This document shows positions 37,816 through 47,800 of a stretch of 64,000 nt of DNA, in pieces. The translations under genes and the position numbers were made by a program. The notes beneath the pieces are model-generated. The model was not told where the DNA came from. It searched no databases and was given only the letters and a program-made list of their open reading frames with translations. The stretch's first letter is position 1. The number at the start of each line of letters is the position of its first letter. Origin of the DNA: Anaerolineae bacterium (GTDB lineage: Bacteria > Chloroflexota > Anaerolineae > Aggregatilineales > J027); NCBI GenBank assembly GCA_019913005.1, contig JAIOHL010000207.1, positions 28,413 through 92,412 of the forward strand. The letters are read 5' to 3'.

Positions 37816-38106
37816 TCAGAAAACGGAATAGACGATTTCGCCATCATTCCATTCGGGTTCGCCGTCCAGCACCTGCATGATCTTCATGAAACGCTCATGT
37901 TGTTCAGGGCTGTCGGCGTTGGCAAAATAAGCCTCACGACTCTCAAAAACAACGGTCAGGATAAACTCATTGCTATCACGATCCATTTGATAGACCATCA
38001 CCGCAACTTGCCCCGGTGCGCGGCCTACCCCGATGTCTCTGGTAATTTGGTCAAAGCGGTCTTCCATGCCCGGTTTTACGCGCATCCGAGCGACTGTACC
38101 GTACAT
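37816..38106 (-). CDS. ABM-domain (antibiotic biosynthesis monooxygenase-like) small protein
   Basis: 96 residues, a single ferredoxin-like ABM domain (Y-G-T-V-A-R-M-R-V-K-P-G-M-E, then F-E-S-R-E-A-Y-F-A-N-A-D-S-P-E-Q-H). Members form dimers; many act as small oxygenases or binding proteins, but the substrate is unknown. AAGGAGAGG precedes the ATG. It sits 54 bases downstream of prfB on the same strand. Confidence 0.85.
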   Translation of the reverse strand: MYGTVARMRVKPGMEDRFDQITRDIGVGRAPGQVAVMVYQMDRDSNEFILTVVFESREAYFANADSPEQHERFMKIMQVLDGEPEWNDGEIVYSVF

Positions 38107-38160
38107 AACAATCCTCTCCTTGTCCTAGCTGCAATGCAAGCGATATGGCAAAGAATGATA

Positions 38161-39244
38161 TTACGACCCGACCTTGTATCGCAAATAGGATTCCATAAAC
38201 TCATCCAGCCGTCCGTCCAGCACATCAGCAGTGCGACCTGTTTCATAATCAGTACGCAAGTCTTTCACCAACTGATAGGGATGTAGGACATACGAACGGA
38301 TTTGATGTCCCCACTCCGCGCTGACATGCTCCCCCTTGAGTTGGGCAAATTCTTCATCCTGTTTTTGCTGCTCTAAGGCTAACAAGCGCGATTTCAACAC
38401 CTGCATGGCCCGATTCATATTCTGCACTTGGCTGCGTTCATTTTGGCACGATACGACAATGCCAGTCGGCAAATGGGTGATGCGTACCGCTGTATCATTT
38501 TTCTGGACGTGCTGGCCGCCCGCCCCACTTGCCCGATAAGTGTCTACTTGCAGGTCTTTTTCGTTGATCTCGATTTCGATATCATCATGAATGTCGGGCC
38601 AGACTTCAACCAATGCAAACGATGTCTGGCGCTTGCTATTGGCGTTATAGGGGCTAATCCGTACCAAGCGATGCACCCCGCGTTCAGATTGTAAATAGCC
38701 ATAGACCCAATCACCTTGAATGGAGATCATAGCACTCTTTAGGCCAGCTTCTTCGCCTTCCATCTGGTCAACGACTTCAATTTTGTGATTGTGTTCTTCA
38801 GCCCACCGGATATACATCCGCATGAGCATCTGTGCCCAGTCTTGAGCGTCTGTCCCCCCTGCCCCGGCGTGAATGGCGAGGATGGCATCTTCATTGTCAT
38901 ATCTTCCGCCTAACATAGCTTGGAAGGACAGCTTTTCAACCTGTTCGGCCAACTGGTCAGCTTCCGCGTCAAGTTCGGCCTCCAAGCTATAGTCACCCAA
39001 TTCTGCTAATTCGAGTGTGTCTTGGATATGTTGAAATGTCACCTGCCACTTTTGGACTTCATTCCGCAGTTTGGAGATATGCTGCATAGTGGTTTGGGCC
39101 GATGCCGCATCGTTCCAAAAATCAGGTTGAATGGATTTTTCTTCTAGTTGAGCCAGTTCATCGGCTTTTTTAGCGATGTCAAAGACGCTCCATGAGGGCT
39201 TCAATTCGTTCACGCATTTCGTTGAGACGGCTTACTACTTCCAT
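38161..39244 (-). CDS. prfB: Peptide chain release factor 2, with programmed +1 frameshift
   Basis: Release factor for UAA and UGA stops, 360 residues when read through the frameshift. The G-G-Q hydrolysis motif (G-A-G-G-Q-H) and an S-P-Y anticodon-like tripeptide region (R-I-S-P-Y-N-A) are present. The first 21 codons run from ATG 39244 (GAGGAG upstream) to an in-frame TGA at 39181-39179; the +1 frame continues from GAC at 39180. Reading the second frame alone gives an artificial N-terminus. The ATG shares its first base with the ftsY stop (TAATG), so the two genes are coupled. The level of RF2 itself should control the shift. Confidence 0.95.
39178..39191 (-). promoter_or_regulatory. RF2 programmed frameshift site
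   Basis: On the minus strand the order is GGAG, CGT, CTT, TGA, C: the slip codon CTT followed by the stop TGA and C, with a Shine-Dalgarno-like GGAG three bases upstream. This matches the E. coli prfB site in arrangement. Confidence 0.93.
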
Positions 39245-40161
39245 TAATTTTCTTTCTCCTCAAGTTCGTCAAACAGCCCCGCGACAAACCGATCCGGGTC
39301 AAACGGGACTAAATCATAAATGGTTTCGCCCACCCCGATATAATGAATCGGTAGGCCGAGTTCTTGGTGAATCGCAAAAATCATGCCGCCCTTAGCTGTG
39401 CCATCCAGTTTGGTCACAATCAATCCTGTGACGTTGACCATTTCTTGGAACTTTTTGGCCTGTGTAAGCGCGTTTTGTCCGGTAGTGCCATCTAAAACCA
39501 GCAGGACTTCATGGGGGGCATCCGGTACGACCTTGCCCATGACGGCATAGACTTTTTTCAATTCCTGCATCAGATTGAAATTGGAGTGCAGGCGTCCGGC
39601 AGTATCCACAATCAAGATTTCTGTGCCGCGTGCGTTGGCCGCTTCAACCGCGTCATACACAATCGCGCCGGGGTCCATACCCGGTTTGCCCGCAATCACG
39701 GGAACGCCTGCCCGTTCACCCCATACTTGCACTTGGTCAATCGCGGCAGCCCGGAACGTATCGCCCGCAGCAATCAAGGTCTTACGATTATTCAACTGCA
39801 TACGACGGGCCAATTTGCCAATCGTCGTAGTTTTGCCTGACCCATTGACCCCGACAATCATAATCACCGAAAGTTGGCGTCCACTGACATTTAAAGGAAC
39901 AGGGGTATTCAGAAGGCCACGCAATTCGGCTTTAATCGCATCGTTCATCTGGGAAGTTTTGGTCAGTCCATCCCGCCGAACACGCGCCTGCAATCGTTTA
40001 ATCAACTCAGTTGTGGTCGGCACACCCATATCGGCCTGCAAAAACATGGCCTCGATTTCATCCCATGTATCTTCGGTAATGTTGGTGTTACCCAATGCTT
40101 GTGCTAACCGCCCAAAAACGGCCTGCCGGGTCCGGCTCAAGCCTCTTACCAGTGAACCCAC
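39244..40161 (-). CDS. ftsY: Signal recognition particle receptor FtsY
   Basis: 305 residues, the N and G domains only; the acidic A domain of E. coli FtsY is absent, as in many bacteria. G1 is [11 protein letters not shown]3 is D-T-A-G-R-L-H, G4 is [10 protein letters not shown]. It receives SRP-ribosome complexes at the membrane. The start is GTG with GAGG 5 bases upstream. A strong promoter lies ~65 bases upstream, and prfB follows with a one-base overlap. Confidence 0.96.
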   Translation of the reverse strand: MGSLVRGLSRTRQAVFGRLAQALGNTNITEDTWDEIEAMFLQADMGVPTTTELIKRLQARVRRDGLTKTSQMNDAIKAELRGLLNTPVPLNVSGRQLSVIMIVGVNGSGKTTTIGKLARRMQLNNRKTLIAAGDTFRAAAIDQVQVWGERAGVPVIAGKPGMDPGAIVYDAVEAANARGTEILIVDTAGRLHSNFNLMQELKKVYAVMGKVVPDAPHEVLLVLDGTTGQNALTQAKKFQEMVNVTGLIVTKLDGTAKGGMIFAIHQELGLPIHYIGVGETIYDLVPFDPDRFVAGLFDELEEKEN

Positions 40162-40473
40162 CTTATCCTCACTTACTGCTGAATTTAGCGTCTTGCGTTA
40201 GATGATGTATTAGATCGTGTTGGGATTGGAAGTATACCTGTGTAAAAGCGACGTTTCAATATTCGACTCAGGGTTGGAAATTTGAAATACACGCTTGTGT
40301 TGGGAAGGTGTATAATATCACTTGAGAGTAAATTCTAAATCAAAAATAACTGAATTTTGTAAATATTTTGTTAGATCGTTATAGCTATAAAGGTAATGGG
40401 TACGATTTCCCTTAGTATCCTTATTCTAGTAAACTAAAATTGTATATAGTGTTGGGACTTGAGGGCAGCGGTC
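40162..40473. other. Intergenic region between ftsY and the FHA gene
   Basis: 312 bases of AT-rich divergent spacer. It holds the ftsY promoter (see separate entry). For the plus strand a TATAAT at 40311-40316 is present but without a -35 at a normal distance, and a TATAGT at 40445-40450 is also weakly supported. No RNA gene or repeat was seen. Confidence 0.6.
40231..40259 (-). promoter_or_regulatory. Sigma70-type promoter of ftsY-prfB
   Basis: On the minus strand TTGAAA (40259-40254) is followed after 17 bases by TATACT (40236-40231). The transcript would start near 40224 and include a ~60-base leader before the ftsY GTG. Confidence 0.65.
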
Positions 40474-41004
40474 ATGGAAGTGAGCAATGTTTCTATGATA
40501 ACCAAAGTGTGTTCCAAATGCGGAACCGAAAATACAGCCGAAAACCCAGTTTTATGCACAAACTGCGGCGAGTTATTACCAGAAACCGGTCTTAAAACTC
40601 GTCAGTTAGAAGAAAAAGATGAAGGCCCTGTCGTCCCTAAACGCCGTTGGGGAACCGCACGTTTTGATCGTGAGACTGTCGTAATTTTCCATGTGCGTGG
40701 CAACGACAAACCCCTTAAACTCCACCTAGAAACGGAACTGGTGTTGGGTCGCACACATGGCAGTGAAAAAGTAGATGTAGACTTCAGCCCTTATGGAGCA
40801 GTCGAAGCGGGCGTGTCACGTCGTCATGCACGGCTACGCAGGCAAAATGAAACGGTTGTTATTATTGATGAAGACAGCGCCAACGGCACTTTTTTAAATG
40901 GGCAAAAAATTCTTTCGAATGAGCCGCGCATTTTACGGGATGGGGATGAAGTCCGCCTCGGACGGCTGGTCATGCGGGCCAGCTTTGAGGATTCGATTGC
41001 GTGA
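40474..41004 (+). CDS. Zinc-ribbon FHA-domain protein
   Basis: 176 residues. An N-terminal zinc ribbon (C-S-K-C ... C-T-N-C, residues ~13-32) is joined by an acidic linker to a C-terminal FHA domain with the phosphothreonine-binding residues: G-R-T-H, S-R-R-H-A-R-L and N-G-T-F-L-N-G. It should bind phosphothreonine on a partner; a transmembrane Ser/Thr kinase is encoded ~1.6 kb downstream, which makes a functional link plausible but unproven. The ATG at 40474 has GAGGG ~9 bases upstream. The stop overlaps the moaC start. Confidence 0.92.
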   Translation: MEVSNVSMITKVCSKCGTENTAENPVLCTNCGELLPETGLKTRQLEEKDEGPVVPKRRWGTARFDRETVVIFHVRGNDKPLKLHLETELVLGRTHGSEKVDVDFSPYGAVEAGVSRRHARLRRQNETVVIIDEDSANGTFLNGQKILSNEPRILRDGDEVRLGRLVMRASFEDSIA

Positions 41005-41540
41005 TGTCATCTCGCCAGCCCCCTAGCCCACCCGATCCAGAATCATCTGAAAATAAACCATCCGCGCTGACTCACCTAGATGTACAAGGTACGGCGCGGA
41101 TGGTTGATGTTGGGCATAAAACTGATACCGAACGTGTCGCGGTTGCAGGTGGACGTGTATTGGTCAATGCCGAGACCTTTGCAGCCATTCGGGATGGACT
41201 CGTCAAAAAAGGTGATGTGCTGACTGTAGCCCGTATTGCAGGCATTATGGCTGCCAAACGAACCTCCGAACTAATTCCCCTGTGTCACCCTCTCCCCCTC
41301 ACCCATATTGACGTTGACTTAGAACTAGATACCAGTGCGTCAGCGGTGAATATTCGAGCGACGGCCCGCACCACTGGGAAAACGGGAGTTGAGATGGAAG
41401 CCCTTACCGCCGTTAGTGTGGCGGCTCTCACCATCTATGATATGGCGAAAGCGCTTGACCGCGAAATGCAAATTGAAGGTATTCATCTGCTCGAAAAACG
41501 TGGTGGCAAAAGTGGGGATTATCGCGCCAACGATTTTTAG
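41004..41540 (+). CDS. moaC: Cyclic pyranopterin monophosphate synthase accessory protein
   Basis: 178 residues. It converts the GTP-derived intermediate to cPMP, the first pterin step in molybdenum cofactor synthesis. Family motifs are clear: [27 protein letters not shown] and [21 protein letters not shown]. The N-terminal ~25 residues are Ser/Pro-rich and not part of the domain. The ATG overlaps the FHA stop (TGATG); a GTG at 41001 is also possible. moaA and the other moa genes are not nearby, except the MoaD-MoaE fusion just downstream. Confidence 0.96.
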   Translation: MSSRQPPSPPDPESSENKPSALTHLDVQGTARMVDVGHKTDTERVAVAGGRVLVNAETFAAIRDGLVKKGDVLTVARIAGIMAAKRTSELIPLCHPLPLTHIDVDLELDTSASAVNIRATARTTGKTGVEMEALTAVSVAALTIYDMAKALDREMQIEGIHLLEKRGGKSGDYRANDF

Positions 41541-41624
41541 TGGTCTTTAGCCGATTATAATGGCCTTGACGTTTGTGTCATACCTTTGAGCCTACAAGAT
41601 AGATTAAAGCCAAAAAAACTTAAG

Positions 41625-41647
41625 TATCAGGCAACTCCACCCTGATA
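41625..41647. other. Short inverted repeat between moaC and the MoaD-MoaE gene
   Basis: TATCAGG and CCTGATA are perfect 7-bp arms around a 9-base spacer, 85 bases after the moaC stop and followed by TTTTA. It could be a weak terminator or an operator; nothing decides between them. Confidence 0.35.
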
Positions 41648-41709
41648 TTTTACGTTGCTTTCGGTAAAATTAACCCCATTGGTAAAGACAACAGACAAGG
41701 CATCTTCCC

Positions 41710-42441
41710 ATGACCTTTACCTTAAAAGTAAAGTTATTTGCGACGCTCAAAGATTTGGCGGGAACAAGCGAATTAACCCTCCAACTCGCCGAAGACACAA
41801 CCATTGAAACCGTGCGAGCGCACCTCGTTCACCAGATACCAGCATTAAAGACCGCCCTAGCTAGTGCGATCCCCGCTGTGAATCATGAGTACGTGTTTGA
41901 GGGTCATCCTGTCCAAGCAGGCGATGAGGTTGCATTTTTCCCACCCGTTTCAGGCGGGAGTGATCTTATGAAGTGGCCCGAGGTCGCTTTACTGGCTGAA
42001 CAACCGATAGATTTAAATGAACTGACCGCCAAAGTTGTAACACCTGCTACAGGGGCAATAGCGCTGTTTAGCGGTTATGTGCGGGGAGAGACCAAGACAC
42101 AACATGGTATTGAGGCCACCACCCGCCTAGAATACGAGGCTTATGCACCAATGGCCGTGGCGAAAATGCAGCAGGTCATTGCCGAAATCCGTCAGCAGTG
42201 GCCGTTGGTACAAGGCATCGCTGTGGTACAACGCATTGGTCATCTCGAAGTAGGCCAACCAACGGTCTTAATCGCGTGCGGGGCTGGGCATCGAGATCAA
42301 GGCTGTTTTGAGGCAGCCCGTTATGGAATTGATCGCCTAAAAGAGATTGTGCCCATCTGGAAAAAGGAAATCCACCCAGATGGCGCGGCATGGGTTGAAG
42401 GAAAATATCAGCCAAAGCCGGAAGACACGCTCAAGAATTAA
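41710..42441 (+). CDS. MoaD-MoaE fusion (MoaX-like), molybdopterin synthase
   Basis: 243 residues. Residues 1-83 are a MoaD beta-grasp domain ending in F-P-P-V-S-G-G; residues ~88-243 are a MoaE catalytic domain with L-F-S-G-Y-V-R-G, H-R-x-G-x-L-E-V-like R-I-G-H-L-E-V-G, G-A-G-H-R-D and K-K-E-I-H-P-D-G. MoaD normally needs a free C-terminal Gly-Gly to carry sulfur; here G82-G83 are internal. The known precedent is mycobacterial MoaX, which is cleaved after that Gly-Gly. Either cleavage occurs here too or sulfur transfer works differently. No ribosome site stands out except AAGG; codon use matches the neighbours. Confidence 0.93.
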   Translation: MTFTLKVKLFATLKDLAGTSELTLQLAEDTTIETVRAHLVHQIPALKTALASAIPAVNHEYVFEGHPVQAGDEVAFFPPVSGGSDLMKWPEVALLAEQPIDLNELTAKVVTPATGAIALFSGYVRGETKTQHGIEATTRLEYEAYAPMAVAKMQQVIAEIRQQWPLVQGIAVVQRIGHLEVGQPTVLIACGAGHRDQGCFEAARYGIDRLKEIVPIWKKEIHPDGAAWVEGKYQPKPEDTLKN

Positions 42442-42524
42442 TTCACGTAATGGTCTATATCACTTTCTAAATTTCGTGAAGGAAAAAAGTGGTAATTCGT
42501 ACAAACTGTTTGAGGCGTGCTATA

Positions 42525-42554
42525 TTGGAGAATGATGCACGTATCCGGTATACT
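42525..42554 (+). promoter_or_regulatory. Candidate promoter of the kinase gene
   Basis: TTGGAG (42525-42530) and TATACT (42549-42554) with an 18-base spacer, ~65 bases before the kinase start codon. The -35 matches consensus at only three positions. Confidence 0.35.
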
Positions 42555-42621
42555 ACCCCGCTGTGGGGAGCTAATTCATTTTCCTCCCATCATGCCGTGA
42601 TATTAAGGGTAAAAAACACTC

Positions 42622-44724
42622 GTGGCAAGAAAAACGCTTGGTAAATATGAAGTCATAGAACGGTTAGGCCGGGGTGGGATGGCAGAGGTCTATAAAGGCT
42701 ATCACGCCGCGCTTGACCGCTATGTTGCCATCAAACTTCTACACCCTTTTTTGGCGGATGACCCTGAATTTAAAGATCGTTTTGAAAAAGAAGCCCGCAA
42801 TGTTGCCAAGCTACGCCACCCAAACATCGTGCAGGTCTTTGATTTCGAATATGATCAGCACGGCGAAAGTTATTATATGGTCATGGAGCTTATCAACGGC
42901 CCCACGCTAAAAGATAAGCTATTTGAATTGGCTGCCAGTGACCAACGTTATTCACTGCAAGAATCCGTTCGCATCATCAGCGATACAACGAACGCCCTAT
43001 CATATGCCCACAAGCGCAATATGATCCATCGGGATGTAAAACCCGCCAACTTAATGTTAGATGAAGATGGCCGGGTGGTTCTAACCGATTTTGGTATTGC
43101 AAAGATCGTCACCGGGGTACAATTTACAGCCAGCGGCGGTATGGTGGGAACACCCGCTTATATGGCTCCCGAGCAGGGTCTCGGGGAAGCAGGCGATGAG
43201 CGCTCCGACCTCTATTCGGTTGGCGTTATCATGTATCAGATGGTGACGGGTCGCCTCCCATATGATGCGGATACCCCCCTAGCTATTATCCTGAAACATC
43301 TCAACGAACCCGTGCCTGACCTTCGCAAAATTGAACCCGGGCTGCCTGATTGGGTGGTACAGGTGACAGCGAAAGCGATGGAAAAAGACCCCGAAAAACG
43401 TTATCAATCAGCGGAGGAATTTTTAGAGGATTTACGGCGGGGAATTGGTGGACGGGCATTACTCGGCGATGCCAAAACACCCAATTCGGTCTCGATGGGT
43501 GATTCAATCTCCGATAGCGTGTTTTCGACTGGTAGCAACCCGCTGGCCGTGATTAACGAGGCGACGGAGCAAGACAAACGTCGCGTCACAGGGTCTCACC
43601 GTACCGTTCTTGATCCTAACCGTCCCCGCTCAGGCCAAGCGCCTAACCCACCCACACAAACACCACGCACAATGACTACGGGGGGGGCACGCAATCTAAA
43701 TCCCGCGACCACCACCGGACGCACCAGACTCCCAGAGCTAACCCCAACCCGCCAGAAAAGTCGTGGCTGTACCTCTGTTGCCATCACCGTGCTGTTTATA
43801 TTGGTGCTGTTGGGGGGCATACTAGGCCTCATCATCACGGGGCAAAATGGCGATGGCCCACTCGCAGGATTTTTTGAAAACGGCGATACCGATACACCGA
43901 CCACCAAAATCGCGTCGGAGAATGCTAGTGCCACCTTACCTGTTTTGCCGTCCAGCGAACCGAGTATTACACCAACGCCAAGCAATACCCCGACGGCCAG
44001 CAAAACAAGCACACCTACCAACACCGCCTCCCCAACGGTGACCACAACTTCGACGGCCACCAATACATTCACGCCATCTTCAACACCCACTAACACCGCA
44101 ACCACTTCTGCCAGCAGCACCCCGACATCAACCTCGTCTCCAACCTCGGAAGTGAATATCACCCGAACCGCACGGGTACAGATGTTTGCAAGTCAGACCG
44201 CTGCCTTTATCGAGACCGCAACCGCCGCAACCCCAACCTTGACCGTCGAAGAACTGCTCGCTCGGTGCGACTTAGATTATGCCATTATAGAGCCGCGTGA
44301 ATTGGATACGGCCCCCTCCCTACGCGACATTGTGAATCCACGTCTGGTACAGGCCCGTTCAGAGTTTGCGTTTGACCTAGTAATCGAAAACGCCAGCACA
44401 TGCGATTGGCCTAGCGACGCAGGGTTAGAATTTTTCTTCGTCAGAGATACCACCGCCCTAGAGATAGATTATGGCCCTTTGACTCAAGAGTGTAGTTCGG
44501 CAGATCGTATCTTCAAGGATGTCAACTATACCAGCCCGACCCGCCCGCGTATTTTCTTAGAGGGGCCAGTTGCACGAGGTGATTCATTGACCATCCCCAT
44601 TACGGGCCTCGCCTCAAACCGCTACGGTTGCTATTTTGGGGTTTGGCAACTGCAATTTGCCGATTACGGAGTGCCCGTCGGCGACCCCATCATTATGCCC
44701 ATTCAAGTCTTCGGCGGGGAATAA
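42622..44724 (+). CDS. Transmembrane Ser/Thr protein kinase with extracytoplasmic NBR1-like Ig domain
   Basis: 700 residues. Residues ~8-270 are a PknB-type kinase: glycine loop L-G-R-G-G-M-A-E-V, Lys38, catalytic H-R-D-V-K-P-A-N (Asp138), D-F-G (Asp156) and activation-loop end T-P-A-Y-M-A-P-E-Q. A Pro/Thr-rich linker follows, then one helix (~384-406). Outside the membrane there is a Ser/Thr/Pro-rich stalk of ~140 residues and a C-terminal ~130-residue beta domain with F-D-L-V-I-E-N-A-S-T-C-D-W-P, which resembles the NBR1/FW-type Ig domain. It starts at GTG with AAGGG 11 bases upstream. Kinase function is certain by motif; substrate unknown. The FHA protein upstream is a possible reader. Confidence 0.93.
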   Translation: MARKTLGKYEVIERLGRGGMAEVYKGYHAALDRYVAIKLLHPFLADDPEFKDRFEKEARNVAKLRHPNIVQVFDFEYDQHGESYYMVMELINGPTLKDKLFELAASDQRYSLQESVRIISDTTNALSYAHKRNMIHRDVKPANLMLDEDGRVVLTDFGIAKIVTGVQFTASGGMVGTPAYMAPEQGLGEAGDERSDLYSVGVIMYQMVTGRLPYDADTPLAIILKHLNEPVPDLRKIEPGLPDWVVQVTAKAMEKDPEKRYQSAEEFLEDLRRGIGGRALLGDAKTPNSVSMGDSISDSVFSTGSNPLAVINEATEQDKRRVTGSHRTVLDPNRPRSGQAPNPPTQTPRTMTTGGARNLNPATTTGRTRLPELTPTRQKSRGCTSVAITVLFILVLLGGILGLIITGQNGDGPLAGFFENGDTDTPTTKIASENASATLPVLPSSEPSITPTPSNTPTASKTSTPTNTASPTVTTTSTATNTFTPSSTPTNTATTSASSTPTSTSSPTSEVNITRTARVQMFASQTAAFIETATAATPTLTVEELLARCDLDYAIIEPRELDTAPSLRDIVNPRLVQARSEFAFDLVIENASTCDWPSDAGLEFFFVRDTTALEIDYGPLTQECSSADRIFKDVNYTSPTRPRIFLEGPVARGDSLTIPITGLASNRYGCYFGVWQLQFADYGVPVGDPIIMPIQVFGGE

Positions 44725-44750
44725 TCGAGCCAATACAGCCAACAAAAATC

Positions 44751-44784
44751 AAAAGGGCAGAGGTCTATCCCCCTGCCCTTTTTG
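44751..44784. terminator. Bidirectional terminator between kinase and giant surface-protein gene
   Basis: AAAAGGGCAG (44751-44760) pairs with CTGCCCTTTT (44773-44782) around a 12-nt loop, with a T run on the plus side and AAAA on the other, so it serves both convergent genes. The same GGGCAG core is used at 10447 and 28916. Confidence 0.85.
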
Positions 44785-44804
44785 TTTAGCAGATTCCGGC
44801 TGGT

Positions 44805-47800
44805 CTAGTTCACGTTTAAGAGCGGCTCGGCACGGATGATGAGACGATCCGCATAGACCCCACGCGCAAAATCCCAGTTAGTACAGGTCAACAACGTCAA
44901 CACAGGGTCAACCGTAGGATGGGTCACTTCAATCGCCGTTGCATTCACAGTGGTGACTTCGGTGACGCGGAAGGCATATTTGTAAGGGCCATCATAGACA
45001 TAAATATCATCACCCACCTCAAGCTCATTCAAACGTTTAAATGGGCCGGGGTCGTCATTGGCAAGTTGTACATGCGCGACCAACACGGTATTGCCCCATG
45101 TGGGCGCCATCCATGTTGTTTTTTCTAGCCAACCAACGCTGTGTCCCAAGTTACTCACATCCCACGCAGCCTCTGAATAGGATAGCTCCACAATCGGCAC
45201 AGGGTCGGTGAAATTCAGTTTTGGAATATCTATCCGACGATCACCCGAAGGTGTCGGGGGGATATACGGCGTTGGCGATGGACGCAGCGTTGGCGGTGCA
45301 TCTAAGGGCGTGGGAGCCACTGGGCTTTCCAGTGACTCCTCGGTTGCCAAAGGCGTTAAGGTCGGCGCACGGTCAAGTGTTGGGGAGGCGGTTGGTGTAA
45401 CACCGGGGGGGAGCACCACTTGGGGTGTCCCCGTAGTATCATCTTGCTCGTCTCCACTACCCACCAAAACGAGGGCGCCCGCAATAGTTGCGATAATGAG
45501 TACCGCGAGACCACCCAAAAGCCACCGTTGCCGATTGATCTGACCGGTACTCAAGAGGGCCAACAGACCAAGCATTAACAACGGGGCCACTCCAAAAGGG
45601 CGGTTTGCAACTCCTGCCACCCCCTGAGTCGCTATGTCGAGATCGGCGGATTCCGGTTCGCCCTGCCCTGTCGTGGGTAAGGCTTCGGCATCTGCTCCGA
45701 TGGGCAGTTCAACACTCGCGCAGACTTGTGTACGACCAGTCACCGCTGCACAAGCATCATTGGTAATTAGCGACGGTATTGAAACATCGTCGTTCACGCG
45801 GGCAATAATCACCACCGTAATACGTTGACCGGGGTTCAATTGCCCTGTCGTAACCGTGATAAGTTGTCCACTGACCACCGACGCCCCAACCGATGTCGTC
45901 GCATTATTGATTGTCAATTCGAGGGGCATGTTATCGGTCACCGTGACGTTTGCCATCGCGGTTGTGCTGCCATTGGTGATGGTCACAGTGTAGGTGACAT
46001 CCTGACCGGGCAGAGCCGATTCGGGGGTCACAGTCTTGGTGATCGTCGGGTCAAGTGCATTCGGATCAAGCGGGTTGCCGTCCGGATCGGTGGTAGCAGT
46101 CGTCGCGGTTGGTGTAATTGCTCCGGGCGTAATTGGAGTCGCCGTAGCAATTACACTGCTGTTGATGCGGAACTCTAACAATTCCGTATCGGTAGCCGTC
46201 GCTTGGGTAGTACCGGCCCGACCAGTAGCTGTCAGAGTCGCGCGGAACGAACCGACACGATCAGCCACCCAATATCCAGTCGCGGTAGCAACTTCACCGG
46301 GGTTTAACGTACCATCGGCGTCATTGATGACCATCGTAATGGTAGGAAGTGGCGTTTGGTTGTGTCCACCTGTCAGTACAATGCCGCCATTGTCACCAAC
46401 AGCATTGGTGAAGCTCAACTGTGTGAGTTGGAGCGTCGCGGTGAGATTGGTCAGCACCTGTGTACCGCTGTTTTGGATACTAGCGGTAAACACAATTTGA
46501 TTTCCAACCGCTCCCGGATTTGGATTAGCAGCCAGACCGAAGGCATTGATAGCGGGGACGACGGGTTGGTTGACCGTTATCTCCACCGTATCCTGATTCG
46601 CAATTTCAAAGGCCGGCGCTGTGGCGGGAGCAACAGGTTGATCGCTCCACAGCGTTATGCCAACCAAGAAGGTAATCGTCGCTGGGTCAGTCTGATCTAT
46701 GATGTAAGTCAACTCATCATTCGTCAGCGCGGGGTCGTTGAAGGCCAGTGTGCATGTTGCACCGGGGGCGAGCGAACCACTGCTAAAACAGACCGTGTTC
46801 AAAGCAGCATAGAGATCACCTAACACATCGGGCGCTGTTGGGTTATCCAAACGACCACTCGTCACTGGGTCTTGGTTCGCTGGCGGTAAGAAGAGCGGTG
46901 ATGTGCCCGTATTGGTCAATGTAAGCGTGAAATTGACCGTACCGCCAATATCCGCCGCTGTCGGATCAGCCGTCAACTCGATTGTAAAGCCGAGATTATA
47001 GACAGGGAAGTCGGCTGTTGCATCATCGCTGACACTGACGCCTTGTACGAAGCCTGTTGCGGCTACGTCCACCGTTGCCATAGGCATAAGGGCCACTGTC
47101 GGCATGTAGTTGAGGCACGTCACCCGGATAGTCGCATTCGGGTTCAGCGTCCCATTGAACGTGATAGGATTCGGATTCGCGGGCAGTGAGTATTGGAACC
47201 CACCTGCGCAAACTACCGCTCCGTCAACCAACATTTCCGGCACAATGCCCGTGATTTGCAAGGAGTTACTGGTATTCGTGATGTCAAACGAGATATTGAC
47301 CGCGTAGCCAGTCCCCACGCGCCAAGCCGCGATATTGGTGCCCGGGTTTGCGGTGAAGGCCGAGGTCGGCGCACTGACCGTCAAGGGCGGCTGAATCAAC
47401 GTGTTGATCGTTGCCGTATCTACTGGTGTAACAGCCGCACCAATATAGGCCTCAATGACGTGCGTGGCGGTGCTGCCCGGTGCCGCTGTAGTAGAAATAT
47501 CACAGGTGGCTTGGGCGGTCATTTCTGCGGCTACTGCTAGGCTGGCAGTTCCGAGCCAGAGTGGGTTAGAGCCGAAATCAACCGGCGACCACGCACATTG
47601 TAAATCGTTGGCTGGGTCATGGTCCAACCGAACATCCAAGACTGTTGCGCCGCTGACGTTACGAACGTGATAGGTGTAGGTGACAAGGCCACCCGGTACG
47701 CCAACCGTCGGATTCGTTTCCACTTGGGAAATGATGATCGCCGCGGTGGGATCAGAGACAACCGGAATCGAGATAGTTGCCGTCGCGGTGTCACCGGAGG

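Noticed and set aside
39178..39181. The TGA in prfB as a pseudogene or sequencing error
   Set aside because: The stop is in the exact CTT-TGA-C context with the upstream GGAG, as in the known prfB frameshift, so it is regulatory.
39575..40201. A 208-codon plus-strand frame opposite ftsY
   Set aside because: ftsY has all G motifs on the minus strand; this frame runs into its promoter region.
43596..44162. Val/Gly-rich minus-strand frame opposite the kinase stalk
   Set aside because: It is the complement of a Thr/Pro/Ser-rich low-complexity stretch, which gives long open frames by chance.
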